Assembly: GCA_965208275.1 (NCBI GenBank)
Contig: OZ242331.1
Coordinates: forward strand, 4,402,001 to 4,466,000
Reading direction: 5' to 3'
DNA: 64,000 bases
DNA from: Bin5 sp022827195
Lineage (GTDB): Bacteria > Chloroflexota > Anaerolineae > Caldilineales > Caldilineaceae
Part shown: one piece after another, positions 6,377 through 15,488 of the stretch
Position numbering within the stretch: the stretch's first letter is position 1
Layout: the number at the start of each line of letters is the position of its first letter
The notes under the pieces: model-generated
Told to the model about the DNA's origin: nothing
What the model saw: the letters and a program-made list of their open reading frames with translations, nothing else
The model's database searches: none
Program-made: the position numbers and the translations under genes

Positions 6377-9300
6377 ATGAAAAGGGTGTGGTTAACTCTC
6401 TGTGCGGTGACGTTGTTTGTGTCGGCCTGCACGACCGAAACGTTTCCGGTTCTGATACCTACTGTGGAGGAGCTCATCGTGCGGAATCCGGGCGTGGCGG
6501 AGAGGGCCGCGCTGGTTGCGCTTTACGAGGCGACTGACGGCGCCAACTGGTCGCACAACGACAACTGGCTGAGCGCTGCGCCGGTCGCGGCCTGGTACGG
6601 CGTCGTCACTGATGGCAGCGGCCGCGTAACTGAGCTGAACCTCCCGGCGAACGGGTTAATCGGGCCGATTCCCGACCTGAGCGCGCTCACCAAACTGACA
6701 AGGCTGGACCTCGGCGGCAACCAGCTGAGCGGGCCCATCCCGGATATGAGCCCATTGGTCGAACTGACAAGTCTGTCCCTCGCAGGCAATCGGTTGTGCC
6801 TGCCTGAAAACACAGAGGTGTCCGGTCTCAGTGAAATTGCGGCCGCCCACCTGCAGAGCCTGAATCTGCCCGCCTGCTCAGGCACCCGCGGCCCGCCGCC
6901 GCCGCAGAATCAGGGCGCGGCGGCGGAGAGGGCCGCGCTGGTTGCGCTTTACGAGGCGACCGACGGCGCGAACTGGACGGACAGCGCCAACTGGCTGAGC
7001 GACAAACCGCTCGGGGCGTGGCACGGCGTTACCACCGACGGCGCCGGGCGGGTCACTTCGCTGGACCTCGGGGGCAACGGGTTGAGCGGGGAGATCCCGT
7101 CTGAGCTGAGCAACCTCGCCAACCTGACATCGCTGGCCCTCGCCGGCAACCGGTTGAGCGGGGAGATACCGGTCTGGCTGGGTAACCTCACCAACCTGAC
7201 ATCGCTGATCCTCGCGGGCAACCGGTTGAGCGGGGAGATACCGGTCTGGCTGGGTAACCTCACCAACCTGAGTCAACTGTCCCTAGGTGGCAACCGGTTG
7301 AGCGGGGAGATACCGTCTGAGCTGGGCAACCTCACCAACCTGACAGATCTGTCCATCTCAGGCAATCTGTTGAGCGGATGCGTGCCCGTGGTCTTGCGCG
7401 ATGCACCGAACAATGATCTGGCTTACCTGGATCTGCCCGATTGCGACACGCCAGCGTCCGCGGAGAGGGCCGCGCTGGTTGCGCTTTACGAGGCGACCGA
7501 CGGCGCCAACTGGACGCACAACGACAACTGGCTGAGCCCTGCGCCGGTCGCGGCCTGGTACGGCGTCGTCACCGACGCCAGGGGCCGCGTAACTGAGCTG
7601 AACCTCCCGGCGAACGGGTTGATCGGGTCGATTCCCGACCTGAGCGCACTCACCGGCCTGACGAAACTGGCCCTCCAGACCAACTGGTTGCGCGGCACGG
7701 TCCCCGACCTGAGCGCACTCACCAACCTGACATGGCTGGACCTCGGTCACAACCGGCTGCGCGGGCCGATTCCCGACCTGAGCGCACTCACCGGCCTCTC
7801 GAGGCTCTTCCTCGGCGTCAACGGGTTTATCGGGCCGCTCCCCGACCTGAGCGCACTCACCAAACTGAAGGAGGTGGACCTCGAGTCCAACCAGTTAAGC
7901 GGGCCGATTCCCGATCTGAGCGCGCTCACCAAACTGACAAGGCTGGACCTCGCCTCCAACCGGTTGAGCGGACCGATTCCCGATCTGGGCGCACTCATCA
8001 GCCTGACGGAGTTGGACCTCGCCTCCAACCGGTTGAGCGGGCCCATCCCGGATATGAGCCCATTGGTCGACCTGATAAGCCTGTCCCTCGCAGGCAATCA
8101 GTTATGCCTGGTTGAAGACACAAACGTGTCCAGTCTCAGGGAAATTGCGGCCGCCCACCTGCAGAGCCTGAATCTGCCCGCCTGTCCAGGTACCCGCGGC
8201 CCGTCGCCGCAGAATCCGGGCCCGTCGCCGCAGAATCCGGGCCCGCCGCCGCAGAATCCGGGCCCGTCGCCGCAGAATCCGGGCGAGTCGGCGGAAAGAG
8301 CCGCGCTGGTCGCCCTCTACGAGGCGACAGACGGCCCCAACTGGACCAACCGCGCCAACTGGCTGAGCGACAAACCGCTCGGGGCGTGGTACGGCGTTAC
8401 CACCGACAACGCCGGGCGGGTCACTGCGCTGGACCTTTCAGAAAACCGGTTGAGCGGGAAGATTCCGTCTGCACTGGGCAACCTCACCAACCTGAGCCTG
8501 CTGGATCTTGTGTTTAACCAGTTAAGTGGGACGATCCCGCCGGAACTGGGCAACCTCACCAACCTGACGAATCTATATCTCAGTGGCAACCGGTTGAGCG
8601 AGGAGATCCCGCCGGAACTGGGCAACCTCACCAACCTGACGAATCTATATCTCAGTAGCAATCAGTTGAGCGGGGAGATCCCGCCGGAACTGGGCAACCT
8701 CACCAACTTGAGCGTGCTGGCTCTACACCTGAACCAGTTAGGCGGGCCGGTCCCGTCTGAGCTGGGCAACCTGACCAACCTGACATTGCTGATCTTCAGA
8801 GAAAACCAGTTGAGTGGAATGATTCCGTCTGAGCTGGGCAACCTCACCAGCCTGGAAGCGCTGGATCTCGGATCCAACCGGTTGAGTGGGACGATCCCGT
8901 CAGAATTGGGCAACCTCATCAACCTGATAGGGCTGTACCTTTACTCGAATCAGTTGAGTGGGACGATTCCGCCGGAACTGGGTAAGCTCACCAACCTGGG
9001 ACAGATGACCCTTGAGAATAATCAGTTGCGCGGGGAGATCCCGTCGGAGCTGGGCGACCTCACCAACCTGGTAATGCTGCACCTCGACTCGAACCGGTTA
9101 AGCGGGGAGATCCCGTCGGAGCTGGGTAACCTCACCAACCTGGCATTGCTGCACCTCCATGGCAACCAGTTAAAAGGGGAGATCCCGTCGGAGCTGGGTA
9201 ACCTCACCAACCTGGCATGGCTGCACCTCCATGGCAACCGGTTGAGCGGGGGGATCCCACCGGAGCTGGGCAACCTCACTGAGCTGGAAGAGCTGTCCCT

Positions 9301-10702
9301 CGCAGACAACCGGTTGAGCGGGGGGATTCCACCGGAGTTGGGAAATCTCACTAGCCTGGAAGAGCTGTCCCTCGCAGACAACCGGTTGAGCGGATGCGTG
9401 CCCGCCGTCCTGCGCAATGTCGCGCACAATGATCTGGCTTACCTGGGTCTGCCCGATTGCGACGCGCCAACTTCAGTGTCTGGACAGCGGGCCGCGCTGG
9501 CTGCGCTCTATCGCGCCACCGACGGCGCGAACTGGGTGAACAGCGCTCACTGGCTGAGCGACAGACCGCTCGGGGAGTGGTACGGCGTTGTCACTGACAG
9601 CGCGGGGCGGGTCACTGCGCTGGACCTTTCAGGTAACCGGTTGCTCGGAAAGATACCACCAGAGCTGGGCGACCTCGCTAACCTGACAGCGCTGTCCCTC
9701 CGCGGCAACGGGTTGAGCGGAAAGATACCGCCGGAGCTGGGCAACCTCACCAACCTGACATACGTATTTCTTGCGGCCAGTCATCTGAGTGGATGCGTGC
9801 CCACAGTTTGGCGCAATGTAAAGTTCAATGATCTGGCCGATCTGGACCTGCCCTATTGCGACGCGCGATCTTCAGCGCCCGGGGAGCGGGCCGTGCTGGT
9901 TGCGCTCTACGAGGCGACGAACGGCGCCAGTTGGACCAACCGCACCAACTGGCTGAGCGACGAACCGCTCTGGGAGTGGCATGGTGTCACCGTTGATGGC
10001 GCAGGGCGAGTCACTTCGCTCGTCCTCGAGTTCAACCAGTTGAGTGGGGAGATTCCGCCAGAGCTGGGCAACCTCATCTACCTGAAGGTGCTGGCCCTCG
10101 CGGGCAACCAGTTGAGCGGAGAGATCCCGTCAGAACTGGGTAAGCTCACGAACTTGATACAGCTGTTGCTCAGCGCGAACCGGTTGAGCGGGGAGATTCC
10201 GTCAGAATTGGGTAACCTCTCCTACTTGACAGATCTGCATCTCCACACAAACCAGTTGAGTGGGACGATCCCACCAGAACTGGGTAAGCTCACGAACTTG
10301 ATACAGCTGTTTCTCGGCGCGAACCTGTTGAGCGGGGAGATTCCGTCAGAATTGGGTAACCTCTCCTACTTGACAGATCTGCAACTCGCAGACAACCGGT
10401 TGAGCGGGGAGATTCCGTCAGCGCTGGGTAACCTCGCAAACCTGAAAGCGCTGCATCTCTCTCTCAACCAGTTGAGCGGAAAAATCCCGTCAGAGATGGG
10501 TAACCTCACCAACTTGACAGATCTGTACCTCCACACGAACCAGTTGAGTGGAGAGATTCCGTCAGAACTGGGACAGCTAGCCAGCCTGGACCTCTTGTAC
10601 CTCTCAGGCAATCAATTGAGCGGATGCGTGCCCGCAGCTTGGCGCAAGGTTTGGGACAATGATCTGGCCCGCCTGAACCTGCCCATTTGCGACACGCCCT
10701 GA
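6377..10702 (+). CDS. Giant modular leucine-rich-repeat lipoprotein
   Basis: A 1441-residue protein. The N-terminus MKRVWLTLCAVTLFVSAC is a lipoprotein signal with Cys at 18. Six modules follow, each opening with an LRR N-cap of the form ERAALVALYEATDGANW...NWLS...WYGV..D..GRV (starts near residues 42, 184, 363, 640, 1035 and 1168). The caps lead into plant-type 24-residue repeats (LGNLTNLTxLxLxxNxLSGxIPxE) or the variant LSALTxLTxLDLxxNxLxGPIPD, and most modules close with a capping motif such as LSGCVP...NDLAYLDLPDCD. Between modules 3 and 4 (~613-638) sits a PSPQNPG repeat linker. Known: such folds bind proteins or glycans; similar domains are abundant in symbiont and environmental Chloroflexota. 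Inference: surface adhesin or host-interaction protein. Highly similar tandem DNA makes it prone to copy-number change and to assembly collapse. Confidence 0.93.
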   Translation: MKRVWLTLCAVTLFVSACTTETFPVLIPTVEELIVRNPGVAERAALVALYEATDGANWSHNDNWLSAAPVAAWYGVVTDGSGRVTELNLPANGLIGPIPDLSALTKLTRLDLGGNQLSGPIPDMSPLVELTSLSLAGNRLCLPENTEVSGLSEIAAAHLQSLNLPACSGTRGPPPPQNQGAAAERAALVALYEATDGANWTDSANWLSDKPLGAWHGVTTDGAGRVTSLDLGGNGLSGEIPSELSNLANLTSLALAGNRLSGEIPVWLGNLTNLTSLILAGNRLSGEIPVWLGNLTNLSQLSLGGNRLSGEIPSELGNLTNLTDLSISGNLLSGCVPVVLRDAPNNDLAYLDLPDCDTPASAERAALVALYEATDGANWTHNDNWLSPAPVAAWYGVVTDARGRVTELNLPANGLIGSIPDLSALTGLTKLALQTNWLRGTVPDLSALTNLTWLDLGHNRLRGPIPDLSALTGLSRLFLGVNGFIGPLPDLSALTKLKEVDLESNQLSGPIPDLSALTKLTRLDLASNRLSGPIPDLGALISLTELDLASNRLSGPIPDMSPLVDLISLSLAGNQLCLVEDTNVSSLREIAAAHLQSLNLPACPGTRGPSPQNPGPSPQNPGPPPQNPGPSPQNPGESAERAALVALYEATDGPNWTNRANWLSDKPLGAWYGVTTDNAGRVTALDLSENRLSGKIPSALGNLTNLSLLDLVFNQLSGTIPPELGNLTNLTNLYLSGNRLSEEIPPELGNLTNLTNLYLSSNQLSGEIPPELGNLTNLSVLALHLNQLGGPVPSELGNLTNLTLLIFRENQLSGMIPSELGNLTSLEALDLGSNRLSGTIPSELGNLINLIGLYLYSNQLSGTIPPELGKLTNLGQMTLENNQLRGEIPSELGDLTNLVMLHLDSNRLSGEIPSELGNLTNLALLHLHGNQLKGEIPSELGNLTNLAWLHLHGNRLSGGIPPELGNLTELEELSLADNRLSGGIPPELGNLTSLEELSLADNRLSGCVPAVLRNVAHNDLAYLGLPDCDAPTSVSGQRAALAALYRATDGANWVNSAHWLSDRPLGEWYGVVTDSAGRVTALDLSGNRLLGKIPPELGDLANLTALSLRGNGLSGKIPPELGNLTNLTYVFLAASHLSGCVPTVWRNVKFNDLADLDLPYCDARSSAPGERAVLVALYEATNGASWTNRTNWLSDEPLWEWHGVTVDGAGRVTSLVLEFNQLSGEIPPELGNLIYLKVLALAGNQLSGEIPSELGKLTNLIQLLLSANRLSGEIPSELGNLSYLTDLHLHTNQLSGTIPPELGKLTNLIQLFLGANLLSGEIPSELGNLSYLTDLQLADNRLSGEIPSALGNLANLKALHLSLNQLSGKIPSEMGNLTNLTDLYLHTNQLSGEIPSELGQLASLDLLYLSGNQLSGCVPAAWRKVWDNDLARLNLPICDTP

Positions 10703-10826
10703 CCTGGAGCGTGATGAGGGGTGAATAACGTTTGCTCTCTCTTCATGGCGCATTCACCCAGAGCTGGGGTCGATTGACAGGCCTGGCAGCGCCTGCAAGA
10801 CGTGCTGACCCGGCGCCCGTAGGCTG

Positions 10827-11005
10827 GTCGATATCGCGCTTTGCCGCGTACTGTCGGACCCGGCGCCCGGCCTGGGGTCCGACTTCTCCGGCTATTCGAG
10901 TCGCGTAGGCATGGCGCGACGCAGGGCCGCGCGCCGACGCATGAGATCATGGCGCAGGGACGCTGGAAGACGGCGAAGTGGCTGGCGCAAAGGGGGAGTC
11001 CAAGC
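10827..11005 (+). pseudogene. Tyrosine recombinase C-terminal remnant
   Basis: The frame beginning at 10827 reads VDIALCRVLSDPAPGL then SDFSGYSSRVGMARR. This resembles the SGHSLRVGMA box that carries the second catalytic Arg of phage-type integrases. A frameshift then leads to THEIMAQGRWKTAKWLAQRG, matching the GRWKS segment before the catalytic Tyr. The Tyr itself and everything upstream are missing. It marks a former integrated element between the LRR and TPR genes. Confidence 0.55.
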
Positions 11006-11359
11006 TCCGTTGCGTCATGTAGTCAACTTTCGTTTTCGACATTCGATATGCTCTCTCAGGGCGCGGTTGATGTCCGTCTCGGCCGCGGGCTTTGAACTAA
11101 GCGATGGGATCAGCGTCTAGGCGTAGGGTGATCTTTCGCCTGATGGGGCGGGATCGGCCGGCAACCGACCCGTTGAGAGGCGTTCCAATGCGTTTTCCCA
11201 AAGATTCGGGTAGCCGCATATCCCTTGACTCCGTACCGTCTGAACGCGAATCTCGTGTTAGCGTGCCTCCAGAATACAAACTATACTGGTGTCCGGACAG
11301 CAGCGAGAGCGGATAGCCCATCGTCGCTATCCGCGCAGCAACGACACGGGAGACTGAGC
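11006..11359. other. Intergenic region before the TPR gene
   Basis: No gene recognised. Contains a weak TATACT -10-like word at 11282 without a convincing -35, and a GGGAG ribosome site just before 11360. Overlapping short frames on both strands carry no recognisable motif. Confidence 0.35.
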
Positions 11360-12586
11360 ATGAAGCGCACGCACAAGAGACTGAGTGTGTTCGCAGCGGT
11401 TATCGTGGCGTGTGCGGTGATCGCCACTTGTGCCGGCACGAACAGCTCAAACGCCTACATCACTGACCTCCGTCAGTCCCTGCGTCTCCTTCTGCAGCCC
11501 GACAATGTCGACGCTTACATAAGTCGGGGCAATGCCAAGGGGGAGATTGAACGATACGAGGAGGCTATCGCCGACTACAGCCAGGCTCTACAACTCCAGC
11601 CCGACAATGCCTATGCCTACGACCATCGCGGCTTTGCCAGGTTAATGCTTGGTCAATACCGGGACGCCATCGCCGACTACGACCAAGCCCTCCAACTGCG
11701 ACCCGACTTCGCCGCAGCCTACTACTATCGGGGCGCCGCCAGCTTTACGATCGGTGAATATGAGGATGCCATCGCCGACATGGACCAGACCCTCCGTTTC
11801 TGGCCAGACGATGTCAACGCCTACGGCTTTCGAGGCAGTGCGAAGGTCTGTCTAGGTCAATACCAGGACGCCATCGCCGACTACAACCAGGCTCTCCAAT
11901 TGGGGCCGGACAATGCCGACGCCTACGCTGGGCGGGCCAATGCCAAGATTGGGCTTGGTCAATACCAGGACGCCTTTAGCGACCTGGACCAGGCTTTTCA
12001 ACTGCAGCCCGACAGCGCCAACGCTTACGTCGTTCGGGGTCATGCCATGACCCGCCTCGGTCAATACGAGGAGGCCGTTGCCGACTACGGCCAGGCGCTC
12101 CAGCTGCAGGCGGACGCTGCCAGCGTATACGTCTTTCAGGGTCATGCCAAGGGACACCTCGGTCAACACCAGGAGGCCATCGCCGACTATAACCAGGCGC
12201 TACAACTCAAGCCCGACTATGCCAGCGCCTATTTACATCGGGGCCGTGCCAAGGTTGAGCTCGGTCAATACCTGGAAGCCATCTCCGACTATAACCAAGC
12301 TCTCCGACTCAAGCCTGATATAGCGGTCGCCTACGTCTATCGGGGTATTGCCAAGGTTGAGCTCGGTCAATATCTGGAAGCCATCACAGACTATGACCAG
12401 GCTCTTCAACTCAAGCCCGGCAATGCCCGCGCCTACCACAACAGGGTCCTGGCCAAGTTCAACTTAGGTCTGTCCGTGGACGCCTTTCCCAACTATGAGC
12501 AGGCCCTGCTGGAGCAGCCCGACTTCGCTGACGACTACCGGGATGCGTTGACTTTTCACTTGAGAAGGCCGAAATCCGAACAATGA
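11360..12586 (+). CDS. Secreted or lipid-anchored TPR repeat protein
   Basis: The start at 11360 is chosen because GGGAG precedes it and a signal sequence follows (RLSVFAAVIVACAVIATCAG; the Cys may be lipidated). A 408-residue product. From ~35 it consists of about ten 34-residue tetratricopeptide repeats of the form AYxxRGxAKxxLGQYxEAIADYxQALQLxPD, running almost to the C-terminus. TPR arrays form superhelical protein-binding scaffolds. No catalytic domain. Together with the neighbouring LRR lipoprotein it gives a pair of eukaryotic-like repeat proteins exposed at the cell surface. The upstream frame could extend to 11225, but that would bury the signal peptide. Confidence 0.88.
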   Translation: MKRTHKRLSVFAAVIVACAVIATCAGTNSSNAYITDLRQSLRLLLQPDNVDAYISRGNAKGEIERYEEAIADYSQALQLQPDNAYAYDHRGFARLMLGQYRDAIADYDQALQLRPDFAAAYYYRGAASFTIGEYEDAIADMDQTLRFWPDDVNAYGFRGSAKVCLGQYQDAIADYNQALQLGPDNADAYAGRANAKIGLGQYQDAFSDLDQAFQLQPDSANAYVVRGHAMTRLGQYEEAVADYGQALQLQADAASVYVFQGHAKGHLGQHQEAIADYNQALQLKPDYASAYLHRGRAKVELGQYLEAISDYNQALRLKPDIAVAYVYRGIAKVELGQYLEAITDYDQALQLKPGNARAYHNRVLAKFNLGLSVDAFPNYEQALLEQPDFADDYRDALTFHLRRPKSEQ

Positions 12587-12626
12587 GGTGAGAAGAATAA
12601 AAGGATTCTGAACAGATTGCACGCTT

Positions 12627-12650
12627 CCAAGGCCGGTCTCGCGGCCTTGG
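12627..12650 (+). terminator. Hairpin downstream of the TPR gene
   Basis: Perfect 9-bp stem CCAAGGCCG / CGGCCTTGG around a 6-nt loop, 40 bp after the TPR stop. No T-run follows, so it is a terminator candidate or RNA-stabilising hairpin only. Confidence 0.4.
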
Positions 12651-12883
12651 TGGGGCCCTGTATGGCGGGCCCGATCTTTGGACCACAATACGGGAAAGAT
12701 CCCGTCCCATTTCCTGTGCCGAATGCCCACTAGGTCAAGAGCCGCCGTCAAACACGGATTTGGTCGTCTGAGGCGCGGCTTCGCCCCGGACACGAAGTCC
12801 GCTAGAATGCACTTGACTTCTGACTGTTCGATGCAGCCAGATTCATGACAGACTGTTCGCTACGAGGTTTCCTCCAAGTGGCT

Positions 12884-13216
12884 ATGGTCTCAATCGACAG
12901 GGCGACAATTCAGGCCGTTGCTCAGTTGATCGCCGAACAGTTCGACCCGGAACAGATCATCCTCTTCGGCAGCCACGCCCGCGGCAACGCCGGCTCCCAC
13001 AGCGACGTCGATCTCCTCGTCGTCCTCAAGTCTCTCGACGACTGGCCCAAACGGGGCAACCCCATTCGCAGGGCGATAGGCGAACAGTTCATGCTGCCCG
13101 TCGACGTCCTCGTCACGACGCATGACCGTCTTGCAAAGCAGCGCAACAATCCTTATTCCTTTGTCAACACGGCTCTCGAACTGCATGAAATCCTGTATGA
13201 GCGGGCGGCGTCCTGA
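12884..13216 (+). CDS. MNT-family minimal nucleotidyltransferase (antitoxin-like)
   Basis: A 110-residue protein from the ATG at 12884 (an upstream ATG at 12845 adds 13 residues and cannot be excluded). The pol-beta nucleotidyltransferase core is clear: ILFGSHARGNAGSHSDVDLL gives the GSxxRG...SDxDLxV signature, with a further Asp in MLPVDVLVT. It overlaps the HEPN gene by 20 bp in the same orientation, the usual MNT-HEPN arrangement. In characterised pairs (for example MntA-HepT) the MNT protein neutralises the HEPN toxin by AMPylation; that role is inferred here. Confidence 0.88.
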   Translation: MVSIDRATIQAVAQLIAEQFDPEQIILFGSHARGNAGSHSDVDLLVVLKSLDDWPKRGNPIRRAIGEQFMLPVDVLVTTHDRLAKQRNNPYSFVNTALELHEILYERAAS

Positions 13217-13583
13217 GCACGCCTGGTTCGAAAAGGCGGAACAGGATCTGGAAATGGCCCGCCGTGCCATGCCGCCCGGAACTCCGTTTCCGCCAAGAAC
13301 CTGTTACCACGCCCGGCAGTGTGCCGAAAACTGCCTGAAAGGACTCCTCGTCTCCAGGTCGCATAGATTCAATTTCGTCCATGATCTGTTTTATTTGACA
13401 CAGGAATGCACGCAACATCAGCCGGCCTTCAGCGAGCTGGAACTGACGGCCGAGACATTGGGCAGGTACGGCGCAGGCGTGCGATATCCGATGGAAGATT
13501 TTGTTGATCCGGACGAAGAAGAGGCTTGGGAAGCGGTAAGGTTAGCCGGGGAAGTCGCAACTTTCGTGAAGAGCCAGCTCTAG
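13197..13583 (+). CDS. HEPN-domain protein (partner of the MNT protein)
   Basis: A 128-residue all-alpha protein whose ATG at 13197 lies inside the end of the MNT gene. Family strings: WFEKAEQDLEMARRAM, the core helix CYHARQCAENCLKGLL, HDLFYLTQEC and the RYGAGVRYPMEDF region. The strict RNase motif R-x4-6-H of toxic HEPN proteins is not evident; the protein looks like the PF05168 branch that ends in a RYP-type motif, so toxicity is uncertain. It belongs to a two-gene operon with the nucleotidyltransferase, either a toxin-antitoxin module or a nucleotide-sensing pair. Confidence 0.85.
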   Translation: MSGRRPEHAWFEKAEQDLEMARRAMPPGTPFPPRTCYHARQCAENCLKGLLVSRSHRFNFVHDLFYLTQECTQHQPAFSELELTAETLGRYGAGVRYPMEDFVDPDEEEAWEAVRLAGEVATFVKSQL

Positions 13584-13585
13584 CC

Positions 13586-13840
13586 CCGAGGCCCTCCGAT
13601 TGGGATCTCGACCAAACTGCGGAGCCCGAAAGGAGCGCCGCCACCTGCGTCTGCTTGGACGCGCTCTACTTTCACCTCTACGGCCTGTCCTAGGATGACG
13701 CCGCCTACATCCTCGACACGTTCCCGATCGTTCGCCGGCACGACGAAGCCGCGTTCGGCTGTTACCGCACGAAGGAGATGGTGCTCGCGTATTACAATGC
13801 GCTCGACGTCGGGGATGTGGATGTGGAGGTGGCGGTCTGA
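13586..13840 (+). pseudogene. C-terminal scrap of an Eco57I-type (IIG) restriction-modification enzyme
   Basis: Startless frame reading RSAATCVCLDALYFHLYGLS, a TAG stop, then DDAAYILDTFPIVRRHDEAA and YRTKEMVLAYYNAL, ending at 13840. The FHLYGLSRDDxxYILDTFPIVRRxDE pattern is characteristic of the C-terminal part of adenine-methylase/endonuclease fusion proteins. The catalytic NPPY region is absent and the in-frame stop replaces the usual Arg. Dead remnant that abuts the HEPN gene. Confidence 0.65.
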
Positions 13841-14066
13841 GAATTCGCTTACAGGCCGCACATGCGTCTACACTGGCTATTGGGCGGTGAAGTTGCGGTT
13901 GGGGTTAGAGGGGGACAGGGAGATGGGGGCGGCGTTCTCAGAATTCATACCGCGCATGATGTCTAGGTTGACGCCAGTCCACATGGTTCGGTTGGCCCAA
14001 TTCAGGGCAATCATTAGCAGCCACCACTGAGATCAAGGTTGCTTGCAAGAGAGGCAGTCAATCTCG

Positions 14067-14825
14067 TCAGTTCGAAGTATTTTCCTGCCTTCGTTCGAAA
14101 ACATATGTCAAGCCCATCAATTTCTTGGGCGAGGCTCTCCCGCCCCCTCTGATCTTGATCAATTCGGTGACAGGAAAAGGGCAATCCAGCTTCACAAGAT
14201 TTCGAAGCTGTAACAGGTTTACCATCCCCTCCTCAATACCAAAGAGACCCGGATTGAAGTGCCCTCTCCTGATTTCTCTGTCAATCCGCCCGCGTTCCTC
14301 ACTGCCCAGCTCCTGCTTATCCCACCAGCCGATTATCTCGGCTTGATATGAGACCTTCGCCCGATCGTCCCCAGTCGTAAGGTATAGGGTGACTGAGTTT
14401 TTCGAAGTTGGGGGAGCGTCTCTCAAATCCGCAATTGGTCCTTTACCATTCGGTTGCATATACAGATTGTAGTTCTGGTATTCCTCTTGCGCGACGATCA
14501 TTGCGTCCAGAACACTTTTATGATGCCCATAGTATAAAATCCCGTTGGCCATCTTTACTCTCCTCCCCTGCAAGTAAGAATCGTTTTTTCTTTGTCTAGC
14601 CAGAGCTTCGTCGCTGGCAGGATAGAAGACGGCGACGATTCTTCCATCAAATGCGATGTTCCACGAATGAAGCTGCATTCCGTCGGCCGCAGCTGATGAA
14701 ATGACGTCGCGAAAATCTGCAGCGTCTGTTGCCTCTTTGACATCTGCCAAACCTTGCCGGAAAAGATCAACTATGCGTTGTGGGCGGCCATACTCCCATA
14801 GCCTCTGATCGGGGCCGTTTGGCAT
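14067..14825 (-). CDS. Uncharacterised protein
   Basis: The start at 14825 (MPNGPDQRLWEYGRPQ) is preferred because AAGGAG lies 7 nt upstream; longer in-frame starts up to 15011 lack a ribosome site. A 252-residue soluble protein without signal peptide or membrane segment. Visible parts: an N-terminal region with RIVDLFRQGLADVKEA; a middle region with SWNIAFDGRIVAVFYPASDE and YYGHHKSVLDAMIVAQEEYQ; a beta-rich segment VTLYLTTGDDRAKVSYQAEI; and a basic C-terminus ending in TYVFERRQENTSN. Not recognised. Orientation is opposite to its neighbours, and it sits in an island of defence genes and fragments. Confidence 0.55.
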   Translation of the reverse strand: MPNGPDQRLWEYGRPQRIVDLFRQGLADVKEATDAADFRDVISSAAADGMQLHSWNIAFDGRIVAVFYPASDEALARQRKNDSYLQGRRVKMANGILYYGHHKSVLDAMIVAQEEYQNYNLYMQPNGKGPIADLRDAPPTSKNSVTLYLTTGDDRAKVSYQAEIIGWWDKQELGSEERGRIDREIRRGHFNPGLFGIEEGMVNLLQLRNLVKLDCPFPVTELIKIRGGGRASPKKLMGLTYVFERRQENTSN

Positions 14826-15488
14826 CGTCATTCTCCTTTCGTAAGAATCTGAAATCCGGCCGCCCCCTATTCCAACAAAGAAGAGTTGACGGACACGACA
14901 AGGAGGGCTCGCGCTGCGCTGAAAAGGGCGTTCGTCTGCGTGTGCGGTTGCTATAGAATCGGGGATTAGACACGAGCTGACTCCTCGTGTGGGCAGGTTC
15001 GGAACTGACACTCCGAGCCGGCCACTCTTTCGGGGTCGGTGACCACTTTAGCACAGGCGGCGAAGCCAGCCAAAAGGTATGATTTGACGCAGCGGGGCGA
15101 GTCCAATCATGGACTTAGCAAGTGGCCTGCAGTGTCAGGTGCGGCGGGCGCGTGCTTTGGGATTGGTGAGATTCCAAGGGGCGGAGCATAAGAATTCGGG
15201 ATGGGTTATACTGTGGACGGAAACGGGCAGGTCGAGCGAGAGTATGTCCGTGGGGGCGGGCGAAAAGGTATGCATGGACTTCTATGGAAGTGGCGCTTGG
15301 GGCGCTTCTTTCTTGCCGCGCAGGGACTCCTGCGTCGACTGGTGACGACGCGTCTCATCCCAACTATGCGACGTTGGTTCCTGTAACGAGCCTGTACCAT
15401 GTCAAAGAAGAGATAGAGGAATCAGCGGAGAGGGCTCGGGGCAATCCCCTCTTGAGAGTTCTACCAACTGGAACCCGAAGGAGCAAAG
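14826..15488. other. Intergenic region between divergent genes
   Basis: About 660 bp without a recognisable gene. It must hold the promoters of the minus-strand gene at 14067 and the plus-strand lipoprotein at 15489. The leader just before 15489 (AAGGAGCAAAG) gives the latter a good ribosome site. Open frames here carry no family features. Confidence 0.4.
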
